NCBI GenBank assembly: GCA_016290335.1
Contig: JAEETM010000014.1
Coordinates: forward strand, 1 to 60,146
DNA length: 60,146 bases
Direction of reading: 5' to 3'
DNA from: Treponema sp.
Lineage (GTDB): Bacteria; Spirochaetota; Spirochaetia; Treponematales; Treponemataceae
Part shown: one piece after another, positions 26,495 through 35,311 of the stretch
Layout: each line of letters starts with the position of its first letter
Numbering within the stretch: position 1 is the first letter of the stretch
Translations under genes and position numbers: made by a program
Notes under the pieces: model-generated
What the model was told of the DNA's origin: nothing
Seen by the model: the letters and a program-made list of their open reading frames with translations, nothing else
Databases searched by the model: none

Positions 26495-27379
26495 ATGGCA
26501 TATACATCGAAAAAAACAGCGGCACCGGAAAAAAAGGCTTCTCTGTCATACTGGTCAAAGGATAAATGTACATGTCCTGTATGTAAAAAGCCGTTTGACC
26601 GTGAAATTATGCGAAGCGGTAACGGACGAATGAACGCAGGAAATCTTTCTGATGAATTACACCGTGACTATATTCCTTCTGCACGTTTTGGTCGTGTGTA
26701 TCCGCTTATTTATGATGTAGGTGCCTGTCCTAACTGTTATGCGGCTTTTTTCTGGACAGATTTTGTTGAAATAAAAAAAGAAAACGTTGCCGACCGTATT
26801 TACGACAGTATGCAGAAACGTAAAGCTGCAACCGAAGCTATTTTCCCTTATTTTGACTTAAAGGAAGAACGAACTTTATTTTCAGGTGCAGCAATGTATT
26901 ATCTTGCCCTGCAGACTTATGATTTAATGGAAGCCGATGCATTGCCAACTCTAAAAAAAGCTATTATTTCCCTGCGTCTTGCCTGGCTTTGCAATGAAAT
27001 AAACGAGCGATGCAGCGGTCACAATTATGATTATATTTCACAGTGTTTTTATAGAAAGGCTTTATTCTTTTACCAGCAGGCTCTTGTAAACGAACAGGCA
27101 CGTACAGAAAAATGTTCAACCTTAAATAACTTTGGCCCGGATCAGGATAAAAACTACGGCTGGGATGGAGTTGTTTATCTTACAGGACTTTTGGAATACA
27201 AATACGGCCAGCAGGAAGACATTCAGATGAGGCTTAAAAAATTAAGCGAGTCCAAGACTGCAATTGCCCGTATTTTTGGTTTGGGTAAATCTTCTAAGAA
27301 TAAGCCTGGACCTTTGCTTGAACATGCACGAGATTTGTATGATAAGCTGACTAAAGAACTTAAGGATGATGATCTTTAA
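26495..27379 (+). CDS. DUF2225 family protein
   Basis: A 294-residue soluble protein with two CxxC pairs near the N-terminus (CTCPVCKKPFDREIMRSG and VGACPNCYAAFF), a likely zinc site, followed by a helical region with TPR-like character (YLALQTYDLMEADALPTLKKAIISLRLAWLCNEI). This layout is that of DUF2225, whose biochemical role is not known to me. It starts 3 bp after the YbbR gene with AGGAG as ribosome binding site and is in the same operon as truA. Confidence 0.85.
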   Translation: MAYTSKKTAAPEKKASLSYWSKDKCTCPVCKKPFDREIMRSGNGRMNAGNLSDELHRDYIPSARFGRVYPLIYDVGACPNCYAAFFWTDFVEIKKENVADRIYDSMQKRKAATEAIFPYFDLKEERTLFSGAAMYYLALQTYDLMEADALPTLKKAIISLRLAWLCNEINERCSGHNYDYISQCFYRKALFFYQQALVNEQARTEKCSTLNNFGPDQDKNYGWDGVVYLTGLLEYKYGQQEDIQMRLKKLSESKTAIARIFGLGKSSKNKPGPLLEHARDLYDKLTKELKDDDL

Positions 27380-27402
27380 GGCTTTTGCGGCGGTGAGCTT
27401 AT

Positions 27403-28197
27403 ATGCGTAATATTCTTCTTACAATTTCTTATGATGGAACTGATTACTGCGGCTGGCAGAGACAGGATGATGCTAAGGGTGGAGAAGCAGGACCTACCGT
27501 TCAGGGAGAAATTGAAAAAGCTCTTTTTAAGGTTCACAAGCAGCCGGTAACACTTTATGGTTCCGGTCGCACCGATAGTGGTGTTCATGCACTCGGTCAG
27601 GCTGCAAACTTTTATTCTCCAATTGATTCAATTCCCGCAGAAAATTATGTACTTGCTTTAAATGCTTTTCTTCCACACGACATAAGGATAATGAAAGCCT
27701 GTGAAGTAGCGGAAGAGTTCAGCGCTAGAAAATCTGCAACAAGCCGTGTATACCGTTATTTTATCTCTTATGCAGAAAATCAGGCAGCAAACAATTCACG
27801 CTACAGCTGGTATGTACCAAAATATAATCCGAATCTTGAACGGCTTAATCATTTCTGTAAATGCCTTCACGGAGAGCTTGATTGTTCTTCCTTTGCGGCA
27901 AGCGGAGACGACAGCCTTTCAAACAACAGGTATATTGATTCAGCATCATTTTTTCTGCAGAAAGATATATGGGGAAATGATTTACTCGTTTTCCAGATAG
28001 AAGCAAATGCATTTTTATGGAAGATGGTGCGTACTCTTACCGGAACTCTTGTCGGGTTAGATAAAACTAACTCAGCGCCTGATTCCATGGAAAAAATCCT
28101 TGTTTCACACGACCGAACAAAAGCCGGAGTTACTGCTCCTCCAAACGGGCTCTTCCTCTACGAAATAAAATTTGACGGTGTAAGAAGACATATTTGA
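27403..28197 (+). CDS. truA: tRNA pseudouridine(38-40) synthase
   Basis: Isomerises uridines 38-40 in the anticodon arm. The catalytic aspartate is Asp58 in YGSGRTDSGVHALGQAANF. Other family motifs are SYDGTDYCGWQRQ at the N-terminus, SRVYRYFI, and FLWKMVRTLTGTLVGL near the C-terminus. At 264 residues the length is normal. GGTGAG precedes the ATG. It ends 5 bp from the convergent priA gene with no obvious terminator. Confidence 0.96.
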   Translation: MRNILLTISYDGTDYCGWQRQDDAKGGEAGPTVQGEIEKALFKVHKQPVTLYGSGRTDSGVHALGQAANFYSPIDSIPAENYVLALNAFLPHDIRIMKACEVAEEFSARKSATSRVYRYFISYAENQAANNSRYSWYVPKYNPNLERLNHFCKCLHGELDCSSFAASGDDSLSNNRYIDSASFFLQKDIWGNDLLVFQIEANAFLWKMVRTLTGTLVGLDKTNSAPDSMEKILVSHDRTKAGVTAPPNGLFLYEIKFDGVRRHI

Positions 28198-28202
28198 TTC
28201 TG

Positions 28203-30254
28203 TTATAGTAAACTAACAGGATCCACGTCATATTCAATGTATACGGCTGGATTATGCTTGTATTCAAAAAGAAGTTTTCTTGCCATAGTCTGCAGTGGCG
28301 TAACAGAGGAGCATTTTAAAAGAATCTGAAATCTCCAGGAAGAATTGATTTTTTCTATAGGGCATTCAGCAGGACCAATAATCTGAATGCCTTTTTTTGT
28401 ACCAGTCGGAATATTTTCCTGTAAAATGCGGACTGCATCATTTGCAGTTTCTTCTGCTTTCTGTCTGTCAAAGCAGCGGAATACAAGCCTTACAAGACGG
28501 CTGAATGGCGGAAACTCAAGAAGTTCCCGCTGCTGAAGTTCTGAATTGTAAAAATCTTCAATCTGGTTTTTGCAGGCATATAAGACCGGTTCACGTCCCG
28601 GGCTGTAAGTCTGAACAATAACTTTTCCATCAGGGAAATAACGCCCTGCACGACCCGCTACCTGTGTGATAAGTGAAAAGGTTCTTTCCCCGGCGCGGAA
28701 ATCTGGAAGATGAAGGCCTGCATCTGCAAGAATTACACCAACAAGCTCAAGGTTGGGAAAGTTTAAGCCTTTTGCAACCATCTGTGTACCAAGCATTATA
28801 TCGTATTCGCCGCGCTTGAAGGCTTCAAGGGAAGTGAGCAGTTGTTCCTTGTTTTTTAAAACATCTGTATCAAGTCTGATAATTCTTGCATTTGGGAACT
28901 TAGCTTTTGTTTCTGCTTCAATGTATTCTGTACCAAAACCGGAAGAACCAATATCAAGTGAGCCGCACTGTGGGCAGCTTTCCGGTGGCACAACAGACCA
29001 GCCGCAATAATGACAGCGCAGTCGGTTTTCATTTTTATGATAGGTGAGTGGAACAGAACAATTTTTGCAGACTAACTCAAAATTGCAGGAATTGCAGCGG
29101 AAAAAGTGAGTAAAGCCGCGTCTGTTCAAAAATAAAATTGCCTGATGTTTTTTTGCAAGAGCTTTTTTTACTGCGTCTTCAAGCGGTTTTGAAATACACC
29201 CGTCATTCGGGTAATACGTTAAATCTATGCAGTAGATATGAGGCATTTCTCCGCCGGCAAGCCTTTTTGTTAAAGTGTGGCGGACTATAGTTCCTTTATT
29301 CATACCGTACCAGGCTTCTACAGAAGGTGTTGCACTTCCCATCAAAAGCGGGATTTTTAAGTTCATTGCACGGTACATTGCAACCTGTCTTGCATGATAG
29401 CGCGGATTATTGCCTGATTTATATGAACCATCATGTTCTTCGTCAATTATGATTAAGCCAAGGTCCGGAACAGGTGCAAAAACAGCGGAACGGGCGCCAA
29501 CTACAACACGTGCTTCTCTGTGGATTATTCTGTGCCATTCGTTGAGACGCTGAGATGGAGTGAGCCCTGAATGTAAAACCGCAGCAGTTTTTCCAAAGCG
29601 CTGTGTAACTGACTGAACAACCTGTCCTGTTAAGCCGATTTCCGGTACGAGATAAATTACACCTTTTCCCTGTGCAAGAATTTTTTCTGCAAGTGAAAGA
29701 AACACTTCTGTTTTACCGCTGCCTGTAGGTCCGTACAAATAGTGAAAAAGATTGCCGGAAGTTGTGGTAGTTGAAGTATTTGAATTAATCGAAGAAGTTC
29801 TGTTAGTTGTAGCTAATATTTCATCAACTGCCTTAGACTGTTCGGGAGAAAGAATGTTTACTGTTTTAGAACCGACTTCTTCTTCAAAAGCAAAGCCCCC
29901 TGCGCTGGAATCCCGCCTTCCGCTTGGAATCATTGAAAAAACAGCTTCGCCAAGTGTACATAAATAATAATGCGAAACCCACCTGGCAATTTCAATAAGC
30001 TCTTCGCCGAAAAGTGGTTCCTTATCAATTATCCTTTTTACAGGACGGATTTTGCTTGCTTCTACAGGACAGTTTTCCGGTATCTTATCTGAAATGCTGA
30101 TTATAAAACCTTCTGTTTTTTTATTCCCGAACATAATTTCTGCACGCTTGCCAATCTGTGGAACAAGCTCAGGCTTTTCTTTTTCGGGAGGAATGTAAGA
30201 ATAAGTAAAACCCTGGTTTACAGGAAGGTTTAAGATAATCTCAAGATACTGCAT
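28203..30254 (-). CDS. priA: Primosomal helicase PriA
   Basis: Restarts stalled replication forks. The 683-residue protein has an N-terminal DNA-binding domain, Walker A GPTGSGKTE, IIDEEHDGSYK, GSATPSVEAW, then the zinc-binding insertion with CNSC, CKNC, CHYC and CPQC pairs, and the C-terminal helicase motifs (GTQMVAKGLNFPNL, QVAGRAGR). A run rich in Ser, Thr and Asn (TTNRTSSINSNTSTTTTSG, about residues 154-172) just before the P-loop is unusual and probably a disordered loop. Confidence 0.96.
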   Translation of the reverse strand: MQYLEIILNLPVNQGFTYSYIPPEKEKPELVPQIGKRAEIMFGNKKTEGFIISISDKIPENCPVEASKIRPVKRIIDKEPLFGEELIEIARWVSHYYLCTLGEAVFSMIPSGRRDSSAGGFAFEEEVGSKTVNILSPEQSKAVDEILATTNRTSSINSNTSTTTTSGNLFHYLYGPTGSGKTEVFLSLAEKILAQGKGVIYLVPEIGLTGQVVQSVTQRFGKTAAVLHSGLTPSQRLNEWHRIIHREARVVVGARSAVFAPVPDLGLIIIDEEHDGSYKSGNNPRYHARQVAMYRAMNLKIPLLMGSATPSVEAWYGMNKGTIVRHTLTKRLAGGEMPHIYCIDLTYYPNDGCISKPLEDAVKKALAKKHQAILFLNRRGFTHFFRCNSCNFELVCKNCSVPLTYHKNENRLRCHYCGWSVVPPESCPQCGSLDIGSSGFGTEYIEAETKAKFPNARIIRLDTDVLKNKEQLLTSLEAFKRGEYDIMLGTQMVAKGLNFPNLELVGVILADAGLHLPDFRAGERTFSLITQVAGRAGRYFPDGKVIVQTYSPGREPVLYACKNQIEDFYNSELQQRELLEFPPFSRLVRLVFRCFDRQKAEETANDAVRILQENIPTGTKKGIQIIGPAECPIEKINSSWRFQILLKCSSVTPLQTMARKLLFEYKHNPAVYIEYDVDPVSLL

Positions 30255-30257
30255 ATT

Positions 30258-31115
30258 TTAATTTGTTATAGCTGTTATCTGGTCAAGTTTTCTCTTGAAT
30301 AGTTTTAAGTCTTCCCAGGCCGGACGTTTAAGGCTTTCGTTGCGGAGAAGGGCACTCGGGTGGTAAGTTACAAGCAGAGGAATACCGTTATAATCGTGGA
30401 AGCTTCCGCGGAGCTGACCAACAGGTGTATCTGTATTCAAAAGCTTTTGTCCGGAGATTCTTCCCATACAGAGAATCATTTTTGGTTTGAGTATGTGAAT
30501 CTGTGCTTCTAGGAAAGAAATGCAGGCAGCCTGTTCTTCCGGCAATGGGTCGCGGTTGTTAGGTGGACGGCATTTTACAATATTTGCAATATAGCAGTTT
30601 TGGTTGCGGTCAAGCTGGATTGCGGCAAGCATTTTATCAAGAAGCTTTCCTGCTTTTCCTACAAACGGCATTCCCTGAATATCCTCATCGTAGCCCGGAC
30701 CTTCGCCCACAACAAGTACAAGCGGATTTTCAACTCCCTGACCGGGTACAACATTGTTTCTGGTGCGTGCAAGCTGGCAGCGGGTACAGCGTAAGATTTT
30801 AGCATTAAGCTCAGAGATAGACATTCCGTGTGAGACAGGTTCTGTAGTTTGAGAGGAACCTGTTTCTGTCAGTTGTGACGGAACTGTTTCTGCGGTATCA
30901 GGAGAAGCTGGTTCTACAGCTTGTGCGACAGTTTGAGTTTCCGTGATTTCTGTTTGCGCAGCTGATTCTGAAACTTTCTGTGGCTGTTCAGTTTCAGTCA
31001 TAACATCATCACTAAAAACAGGCGTATTCTGAAACGGTTTTCTAACATATCCGCTGGCATACGAATCAGCTGTTTTGAGAAGATTAAAAATAACTTCTTT
31101 TTCTTCTTTTTTCAT
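30258..31115 (-). CDS. Uracil-DNA glycosylase, family 4 (iron-sulfur type)
   Basis: Removes uracil from DNA. Four cysteines expected for a 4Fe-4S cluster are present: CTRC before ARTRNNVVPGQG, and KCRPPNNRDPLPEEQAAC (C-X15-C). The active-site segment is GEGPGYDEDIQGMPFVG, and VTYHPSALLRN carries the conserved His. The ATG at 31115 shares a base with the thiI stop (TAATG) and has AGGAGG five bases upstream, so it is preferred over ATG 31139. An N-terminal extension of about 90 residues rich in Glu, Thr, Pro and Ser precedes the fold and is probably disordered. Confidence 0.92.
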   Translation of the reverse strand: MKKEEKEVIFNLLKTADSYASGYVRKPFQNTPVFSDDVMTETEQPQKVSESAAQTEITETQTVAQAVEPASPDTAETVPSQLTETGSSQTTEPVSHGMSISELNAKILRCTRCQLARTRNNVVPGQGVENPLVLVVGEGPGYDEDIQGMPFVGKAGKLLDKMLAAIQLDRNQNCYIANIVKCRPPNNRDPLPEEQAACISFLEAQIHILKPKMILCMGRISGQKLLNTDTPVGQLRGSFHDYNGIPLLVTYHPSALLRNESLKRPAWEDLKLFKRKLDQITAITN

Positions 31116-32299
31116 TATCCCTCCTGTCCTGTTTTCCATTCGGGTTCGTCGTCAAAGGTAAGCTTTACAATTTCCCTGGCATCATAAGCCTTTTTAATCA
31201 GCTCATCTACGTCAAGCTCTGCATAGATTTTTTCCGCTTCTTCAACGGTTCCGCGTAAAACAGGATGGCGGGGGCTGAAAAGAACACAGCAGTCTTCGTA
31301 AGGAAGAATTGAAGTTTCGTAAGTATCGATGAACTGTGAGGTTTGAATAATTTCTTCTTTATCGAGTCCGCAGCATGGGCGCATCATAGGGAACGCAGAA
31401 AAATGTTCAGTAACAGTCATGTTTTCTATAGTCTGGCTTGCAACCTGTCCAAGGCTTTCACCTGTGATAATACATTTTGCCTTACAGCGTTTTGCAAGCA
31501 TATTGGCTGCCTTCATCATACAAACACGGAGCATAAGTGTAGACCACGCTTCAGGTGCTTTTTCCTTAATCTTCATCTGAACATCGGTAAAAGGAATTAT
31601 GTTGAGGTAAGTCTTAATTCCGTAATAAGCAAGCTTTTGTGCAAGCGTAACAACCTTCTGCTTTGCTTCATCGGAAGTGTAAGGGTATGAATGGAAATAA
31701 CAGCATTCAATCTTCATACCGCGGCGTAGCATTCTGTAACCTGCAACCGGAGAATCAAGTCCTCCACTAAGAAGCAAAAGGCCCTTTGAAGAAGAACCGA
31801 CAGGTAATCCACGGCAACCGGTTTCTGAATCTGTATAAACAAAAACACGTTCACGTACTTCAACATAAATTGTACAGTCTGGCTTATGAACATCAACCTT
31901 CATCAGCTGTTCAACTCTGCCTGCACTTTCGCAGCAAATCTGGTAAGAGGTGAGCGGAAAGCCTTTATCTGAACGGCGCGCATCAATCTTAAAGGTTTTG
32001 CACCCTTTATCTGCCTGAATCTTTGCATTTTCATAAACCGCATCATTTATAGCTTCTATTGTTTTTTCGCAGACAGTTGCCTTTGCCCAGCCGGTAATTC
32101 CAAGAAGATGATTAAGTGTAAACTCAACCTTTTCGGCCGCAGAATCATCACAATCTATATAAAGTCGGCCCGCCATAAGGGAGATTTTACAGCCAAGCCC
32201 TGAAAGACATGCTGCTGCATTATGTTTTAAAAGATTTTCAAACTCCTGAAGATTGGAGCCTTTTAATGTAAGTTCGCCAAGTTTTGCTAAATAGGTCAT
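31115..32299 (-). CDS. thiI: tRNA 4-thiouridine synthetase ThiI
   Basis: Adenylates U8 of tRNA for sulfur transfer (and feeds sulfur to thiazole synthesis in some bacteria). The N-terminal ferredoxin-like and THUMP domains (KLGELTLKGSNLQEFE ... GLPVGSSSKG) precede the PP-loop SGGLDSPVAGYRMLRRG. There is no C-terminal rhodanese domain, as in many non-enteric forms. Start ATG 32299 is chosen because MTYLAKLGELTLKG is the conserved N-terminus; TATACT ends six bases before it and no ribosome binding site is visible. Confidence 0.93.
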   Translation of the reverse strand: MTYLAKLGELTLKGSNLQEFENLLKHNAAACLSGLGCKISLMAGRLYIDCDDSAAEKVEFTLNHLLGITGWAKATVCEKTIEAINDAVYENAKIQADKGCKTFKIDARRSDKGFPLTSYQICCESAGRVEQLMKVDVHKPDCTIYVEVRERVFVYTDSETGCRGLPVGSSSKGLLLLSGGLDSPVAGYRMLRRGMKIECCYFHSYPYTSDEAKQKVVTLAQKLAYYGIKTYLNIIPFTDVQMKIKEKAPEAWSTLMLRVCMMKAANMLAKRCKAKCIITGESLGQVASQTIENMTVTEHFSAFPMMRPCCGLDKEEIIQTSQFIDTYETSILPYEDCCVLFSPRHPVLRGTVEEAEKIYAELDVDELIKKAYDAREIVKLTFDDEPEWKTGQEG

Positions 32300-32319
32300 A
32301 CCTGTAGTATAAAGTTTTA

Positions 32320-32349
32320 TTGAAAAAGTTGCTAGCAAATGCCGATAAT
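32320..32349 (+). promoter_or_regulatory. Promoter of the secreted protein gene at 32359
   Basis: TTGAAA (32320-32325), 18 bp, GATAAT (32344-32349), nine bases to the ATG and no Shine-Dalgarno sequence. It faces the thiI promoter region (TATACT, minus strand, 32311-32306); the two overlap in about 60 bp. Confidence 0.6.
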
Positions 32350-32358
32350 CTAAGATAT

Positions 32359-33408
32359 ATGAAAAAAGGATTTTCAGTTTTACTGGCTTTATTTTTTCTT
32401 TTTCCTGTGTTTTCCAGTGATTTACCTGAGCCTTTGCTTGGGATTTGGGAAGGCAAGGATAGATTTGTTTTCTTTGAACAGCAGCCGGAAAATGAAAATC
32501 CTGAACTTGTGATAATTCTTAAGGAATATTACGGCTGGTATTTTGACAGAGCCGCAGAACCTGAGTCTTTTGCAGAAAGGGAAACCCGTACACGAAATGC
32601 CGCAACTCATAAAACAGCTGAATATATTCCTTATAAAATAGACGATTTTACTTCTGATGATGACAGCTGCTCCTTTGAAATGATTACAACTTATTCAAAA
32701 CATGAAAAAAACTATATCCCGGCGGCCATCATAAAAGGAAGATTATTCATCGATTTTTATAAAAAAGACCCGCAATACAATCAAAATAATCAGAAGTTAT
32801 ATGATGAAAAAGGAAATCTTACAATAACAGAAAACGGTTACTGGATTGGCAACATTGATACACGTGGTTTTACATTAAACTCACAGGTTATTGATACAAA
32901 CATCGGGCTGCTCGTAGTTGACGGTGCAAAAATGTATGATATTCGTTACTGGCTCAGTGATGTCGAAATGCGCGATGAACGTGATAAATCCGTTATTTTT
33001 GAATATGAAAATGATGAATACATTGTTCCAAAATATCTTTTTTATGCGAATAATCAGTATACAAATGTCCATGGAAGAAGTAAAAAAATAAGAAATACGC
33101 AGGGTCCTGTTAATTTTGAACCTGCAGAATACTATTTTAATGCAAACAAAACCTTAATGGCTAAAAAAGATAAAGAATATCTGATTAAGATTGTTGATAA
33201 AAATGATTTTGAAGCCTTAATGAATATTGTAAAAGCCGCAAACTCAAGGCGTAAGCCTGATCCGCCTCCATTATTCCCGCCAAAGGAATTAGACTGGCAC
33301 TGGGACTTAATTGATTATCTGGAAAAAGACAATATTCTTGTACAGCAGGTTAGGGAAAGACAGAGAGCGTTTGGTGTGCGTGGAAAAGAGCTTAATCCTC
33401 CACGTTAG
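32359..33408 (+). CDS. Secreted protein of unknown function
   Basis: A 349-residue protein with a signal peptide (MKKGFSVLLALFFLFPVFSS, cleavage probably near DLPEP) and no lipobox, so periplasmic or outer-surface. The N-terminal third resembles a lipocalin-like or "GIWEGKDRFVFFEQQP" type beta sheet; the C-terminus is Pro-rich (KPDPPPLFPPKELDWHWDL) and basic. I do not recognise a family. The in-frame ATG at 32320 overlaps the -35 box and is not used. It precedes the two-component genes but with its own 65-bp gap. Confidence 0.7.
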   Translation: MKKGFSVLLALFFLFPVFSSDLPEPLLGIWEGKDRFVFFEQQPENENPELVIILKEYYGWYFDRAAEPESFAERETRTRNAATHKTAEYIPYKIDDFTSDDDSCSFEMITTYSKHEKNYIPAAIIKGRLFIDFYKKDPQYNQNNQKLYDEKGNLTITENGYWIGNIDTRGFTLNSQVIDTNIGLLVVDGAKMYDIRYWLSDVEMRDERDKSVIFEYENDEYIVPKYLFYANNQYTNVHGRSKKIRNTQGPVNFEPAEYYFNANKTLMAKKDKEYLIKIVDKNDFEALMNIVKAANSRRKPDPPPLFPPKELDWHWDLIDYLEKDNILVQQVRERQRAFGVRGKELNPPR

Positions 33409-33460
33409 TTGCCTGCTTCCCGTAGATTAAATACAAATTACAATTTTCCATTCTTTATGA

Positions 33461-33471
33461 TATAATATAAT
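33461..33471 (+). promoter_or_regulatory. Overlapping TATAAT boxes before the sensor kinase gene
   Basis: TATAATATAAT gives two overlapping perfect -10 boxes (33461-33466 and 33466-33471), ending nine and four bases before the ATG. TTACAA lies 17 bp upstream of the first. No ribosome binding site separates them from the start codon. Confidence 0.55.
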
Positions 33472-33475
33472 CCTG

Positions 33476-35284
33476 ATGAAAGGAAAGCATTCACATTTTT
33501 TTTACAAATTAAATGATATTCCTATTAGAAAAAGTATCCGCGTTTTATTCCTTCTGTTTTTCCTTGTTCCGGTAATTACAGTTTCTGCTATATGCTGTTT
33601 TTTCCTTTTTGATGAAATGCTCAAAAAAGAAATGAGCGACATTCAGAAAAACCTTGAACAGACAGAACTTGTTTTTGACAATACACTGCGCCAGATAAAG
33701 AAGCTTTCAGACAGGATTTATGTAAACAGGCAGCTTCAGACTGTAATGCTCAAAGAGTATAAAAACATTCAGGATGTATATTCTGATTATGCTGCAATGA
33801 CATTTTTTGAAAATTATCTGCAGACCTACAATGAAGTTGCCAGCTACAGAATATATACGGAAAATCAGACGCTTCTTGATAATCAGTTTATAATCAAGGC
33901 TGATAAAAACATAATGGCAGAAGAATGGTACCAGAATGCAAAGCTATACAGCGGACAGGCTTACTGGGTTTATAAAACAGACAGCATTTCTAAAAAGAAA
34001 TATCTTTCGCTGATACGTTCAATCTGGAGTACTTCTACAGGGCAATTCTGCGGTGTTCTTGTAATAAACATTGCCCCTGATGTAATTGAAAAAAATCTTT
34101 CAAATCTTTTTTATAAAACTGTAATAACTTACGACAATACAATTTTGTATACTTCAATTGAAGATCTGGCAGAAGAAGATGAAAAAACTCTGATTGAATA
34201 TACAATGAATCCTGTAAACAAAAGCAAAATACAAACCATAAAATTGAACAATGAAAAGGTAGGACTTTTTCACGAAAAGTTTGTTCCAAAAAATACAATT
34301 TCAATTTATTTTTCAATCATTTATATTATTCCGATTTTCGAACTTACAAAGGTTACGCTCAAAATACTTGCAATTCTTGTTGTTGTAATTATTCTTTTAA
34401 TCAGCTTTTCTTTCCTTGTACTTACAATCTTTTCTAACTATATAGACAGGCGTGTAAGTAAGGTTCAGATTGGAATTACGAAAGTTGTAGAAAACAATCT
34501 TGAAATTGAACCTACAATTGGCGGTAAAGATGAGTTTGAACAGATTTATGAATCTATTTACGAAATGTCTGCAAACCTTAAGGAATTAATAAACAAGCTT
34601 TATGTTCAGAATCTGGAAAAGGAACAGCTTGCATCACGCCAGAATGAAATAAGCCTAAAAATGCTTTCTACTCAAATAAATCCTCACTTTCTTTTTAATA
34701 CGCTTGAAACTATACGAATGAAGGTAATTGCTTCGGGAGAGAAGGATGTTGCACTTATGTTGAAGCTTCTGGCTTCTTTATTGCGGTACAACCTTTCTGT
34801 AAAAGGTCAACCAGGGCCGCTCATAGATGAATTAAATGCGGTTCAGAATTATCTTACAATTCAGCACATGCGTTTTGGGGAGCGTGTTTCTTATGATGTT
34901 ATGACTATGTGTGATATAACTAACATAAAGGTGCTTCCGTTTTTAATTCAGCCGATTGTAGAAAACTCATTCAGTCACGGACTTGAAGATAAAGTATCCG
35001 GCGGTTTTATTTACATAATTATCAATATGGAAAATAATGATGTAAATGCGCAGAATATTTTGAGCATTGAAGTAAAGGATAATGGCTGTGGCATACCGGA
35101 AGATAAGCTGGCAGATTTAAACGAAAAGCTAACCTGCAGCAAGCCTGAGGATTATTCATCTTCCATAGGATTAATAAATGTTCAGTCCAGAATAAAATTA
35201 TTCTACGGGCAGGAATACGGTATTTCAATTGAAAGTCAGCTTGGAGAAGGTACTTCGGTTAAGATAAAGATTCCAGTAATCTAA
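33476..35284 (+). CDS. YesM/LytS-type sensor histidine kinase
   Basis: A 602-residue membrane kinase. Span 1 is near residues 20-43 (IRVLFLLFFLVPVITVSAICCFFLF), followed by a periplasmic sensor region of about 230 residues (EMLKKEMSDIQKNLEQTELVFD...), a second span near 292-320, and a HAMP linker. The kinase core is of the His_kinase/YesM type: TQINPHFLFNTLETIR with His404, then an ATPase domain with VENSFSHGLEDK, VKDNGCGIPEDKL and SSIGLINVQSRI. YesM kinases typically control carbohydrate-uptake genes. The partner regulator follows 28 bp downstream. Confidence 0.93.
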   Translation: MKGKHSHFFYKLNDIPIRKSIRVLFLLFFLVPVITVSAICCFFLFDEMLKKEMSDIQKNLEQTELVFDNTLRQIKKLSDRIYVNRQLQTVMLKEYKNIQDVYSDYAAMTFFENYLQTYNEVASYRIYTENQTLLDNQFIIKADKNIMAEEWYQNAKLYSGQAYWVYKTDSISKKKYLSLIRSIWSTSTGQFCGVLVINIAPDVIEKNLSNLFYKTVITYDNTILYTSIEDLAEEDEKTLIEYTMNPVNKSKIQTIKLNNEKVGLFHEKFVPKNTISIYFSIIYIIPIFELTKVTLKILAILVVVIILLISFSFLVLTIFSNYIDRRVSKVQIGITKVVENNLEIEPTIGGKDEFEQIYESIYEMSANLKELINKLYVQNLEKEQLASRQNEISLKMLSTQINPHFLFNTLETIRMKVIASGEKDVALMLKLLASLLRYNLSVKGQPGPLIDELNAVQNYLTIQHMRFGERVSYDVMTMCDITNIKVLPFLIQPIVENSFSHGLEDKVSGGFIYIIINMENNDVNAQNILSIEVKDNGCGIPEDKLADLNEKLTCSKPEDYSSSIGLINVQSRIKLFYGQEYGISIESQLGEGTSVKIKIPVI

Positions 35285-35311
35285 GCAGGGATATAAAAAA
35301 GGGGGCGGCAG

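Noticed and set aside
30258..31139. Start of the uracil-DNA glycosylase at 31139
   Set aside because: ATG 31115 has AGGAGG five bases upstream and overlaps the thiI stop by one base (TAATG), the usual coupling pattern; 31139 has none.
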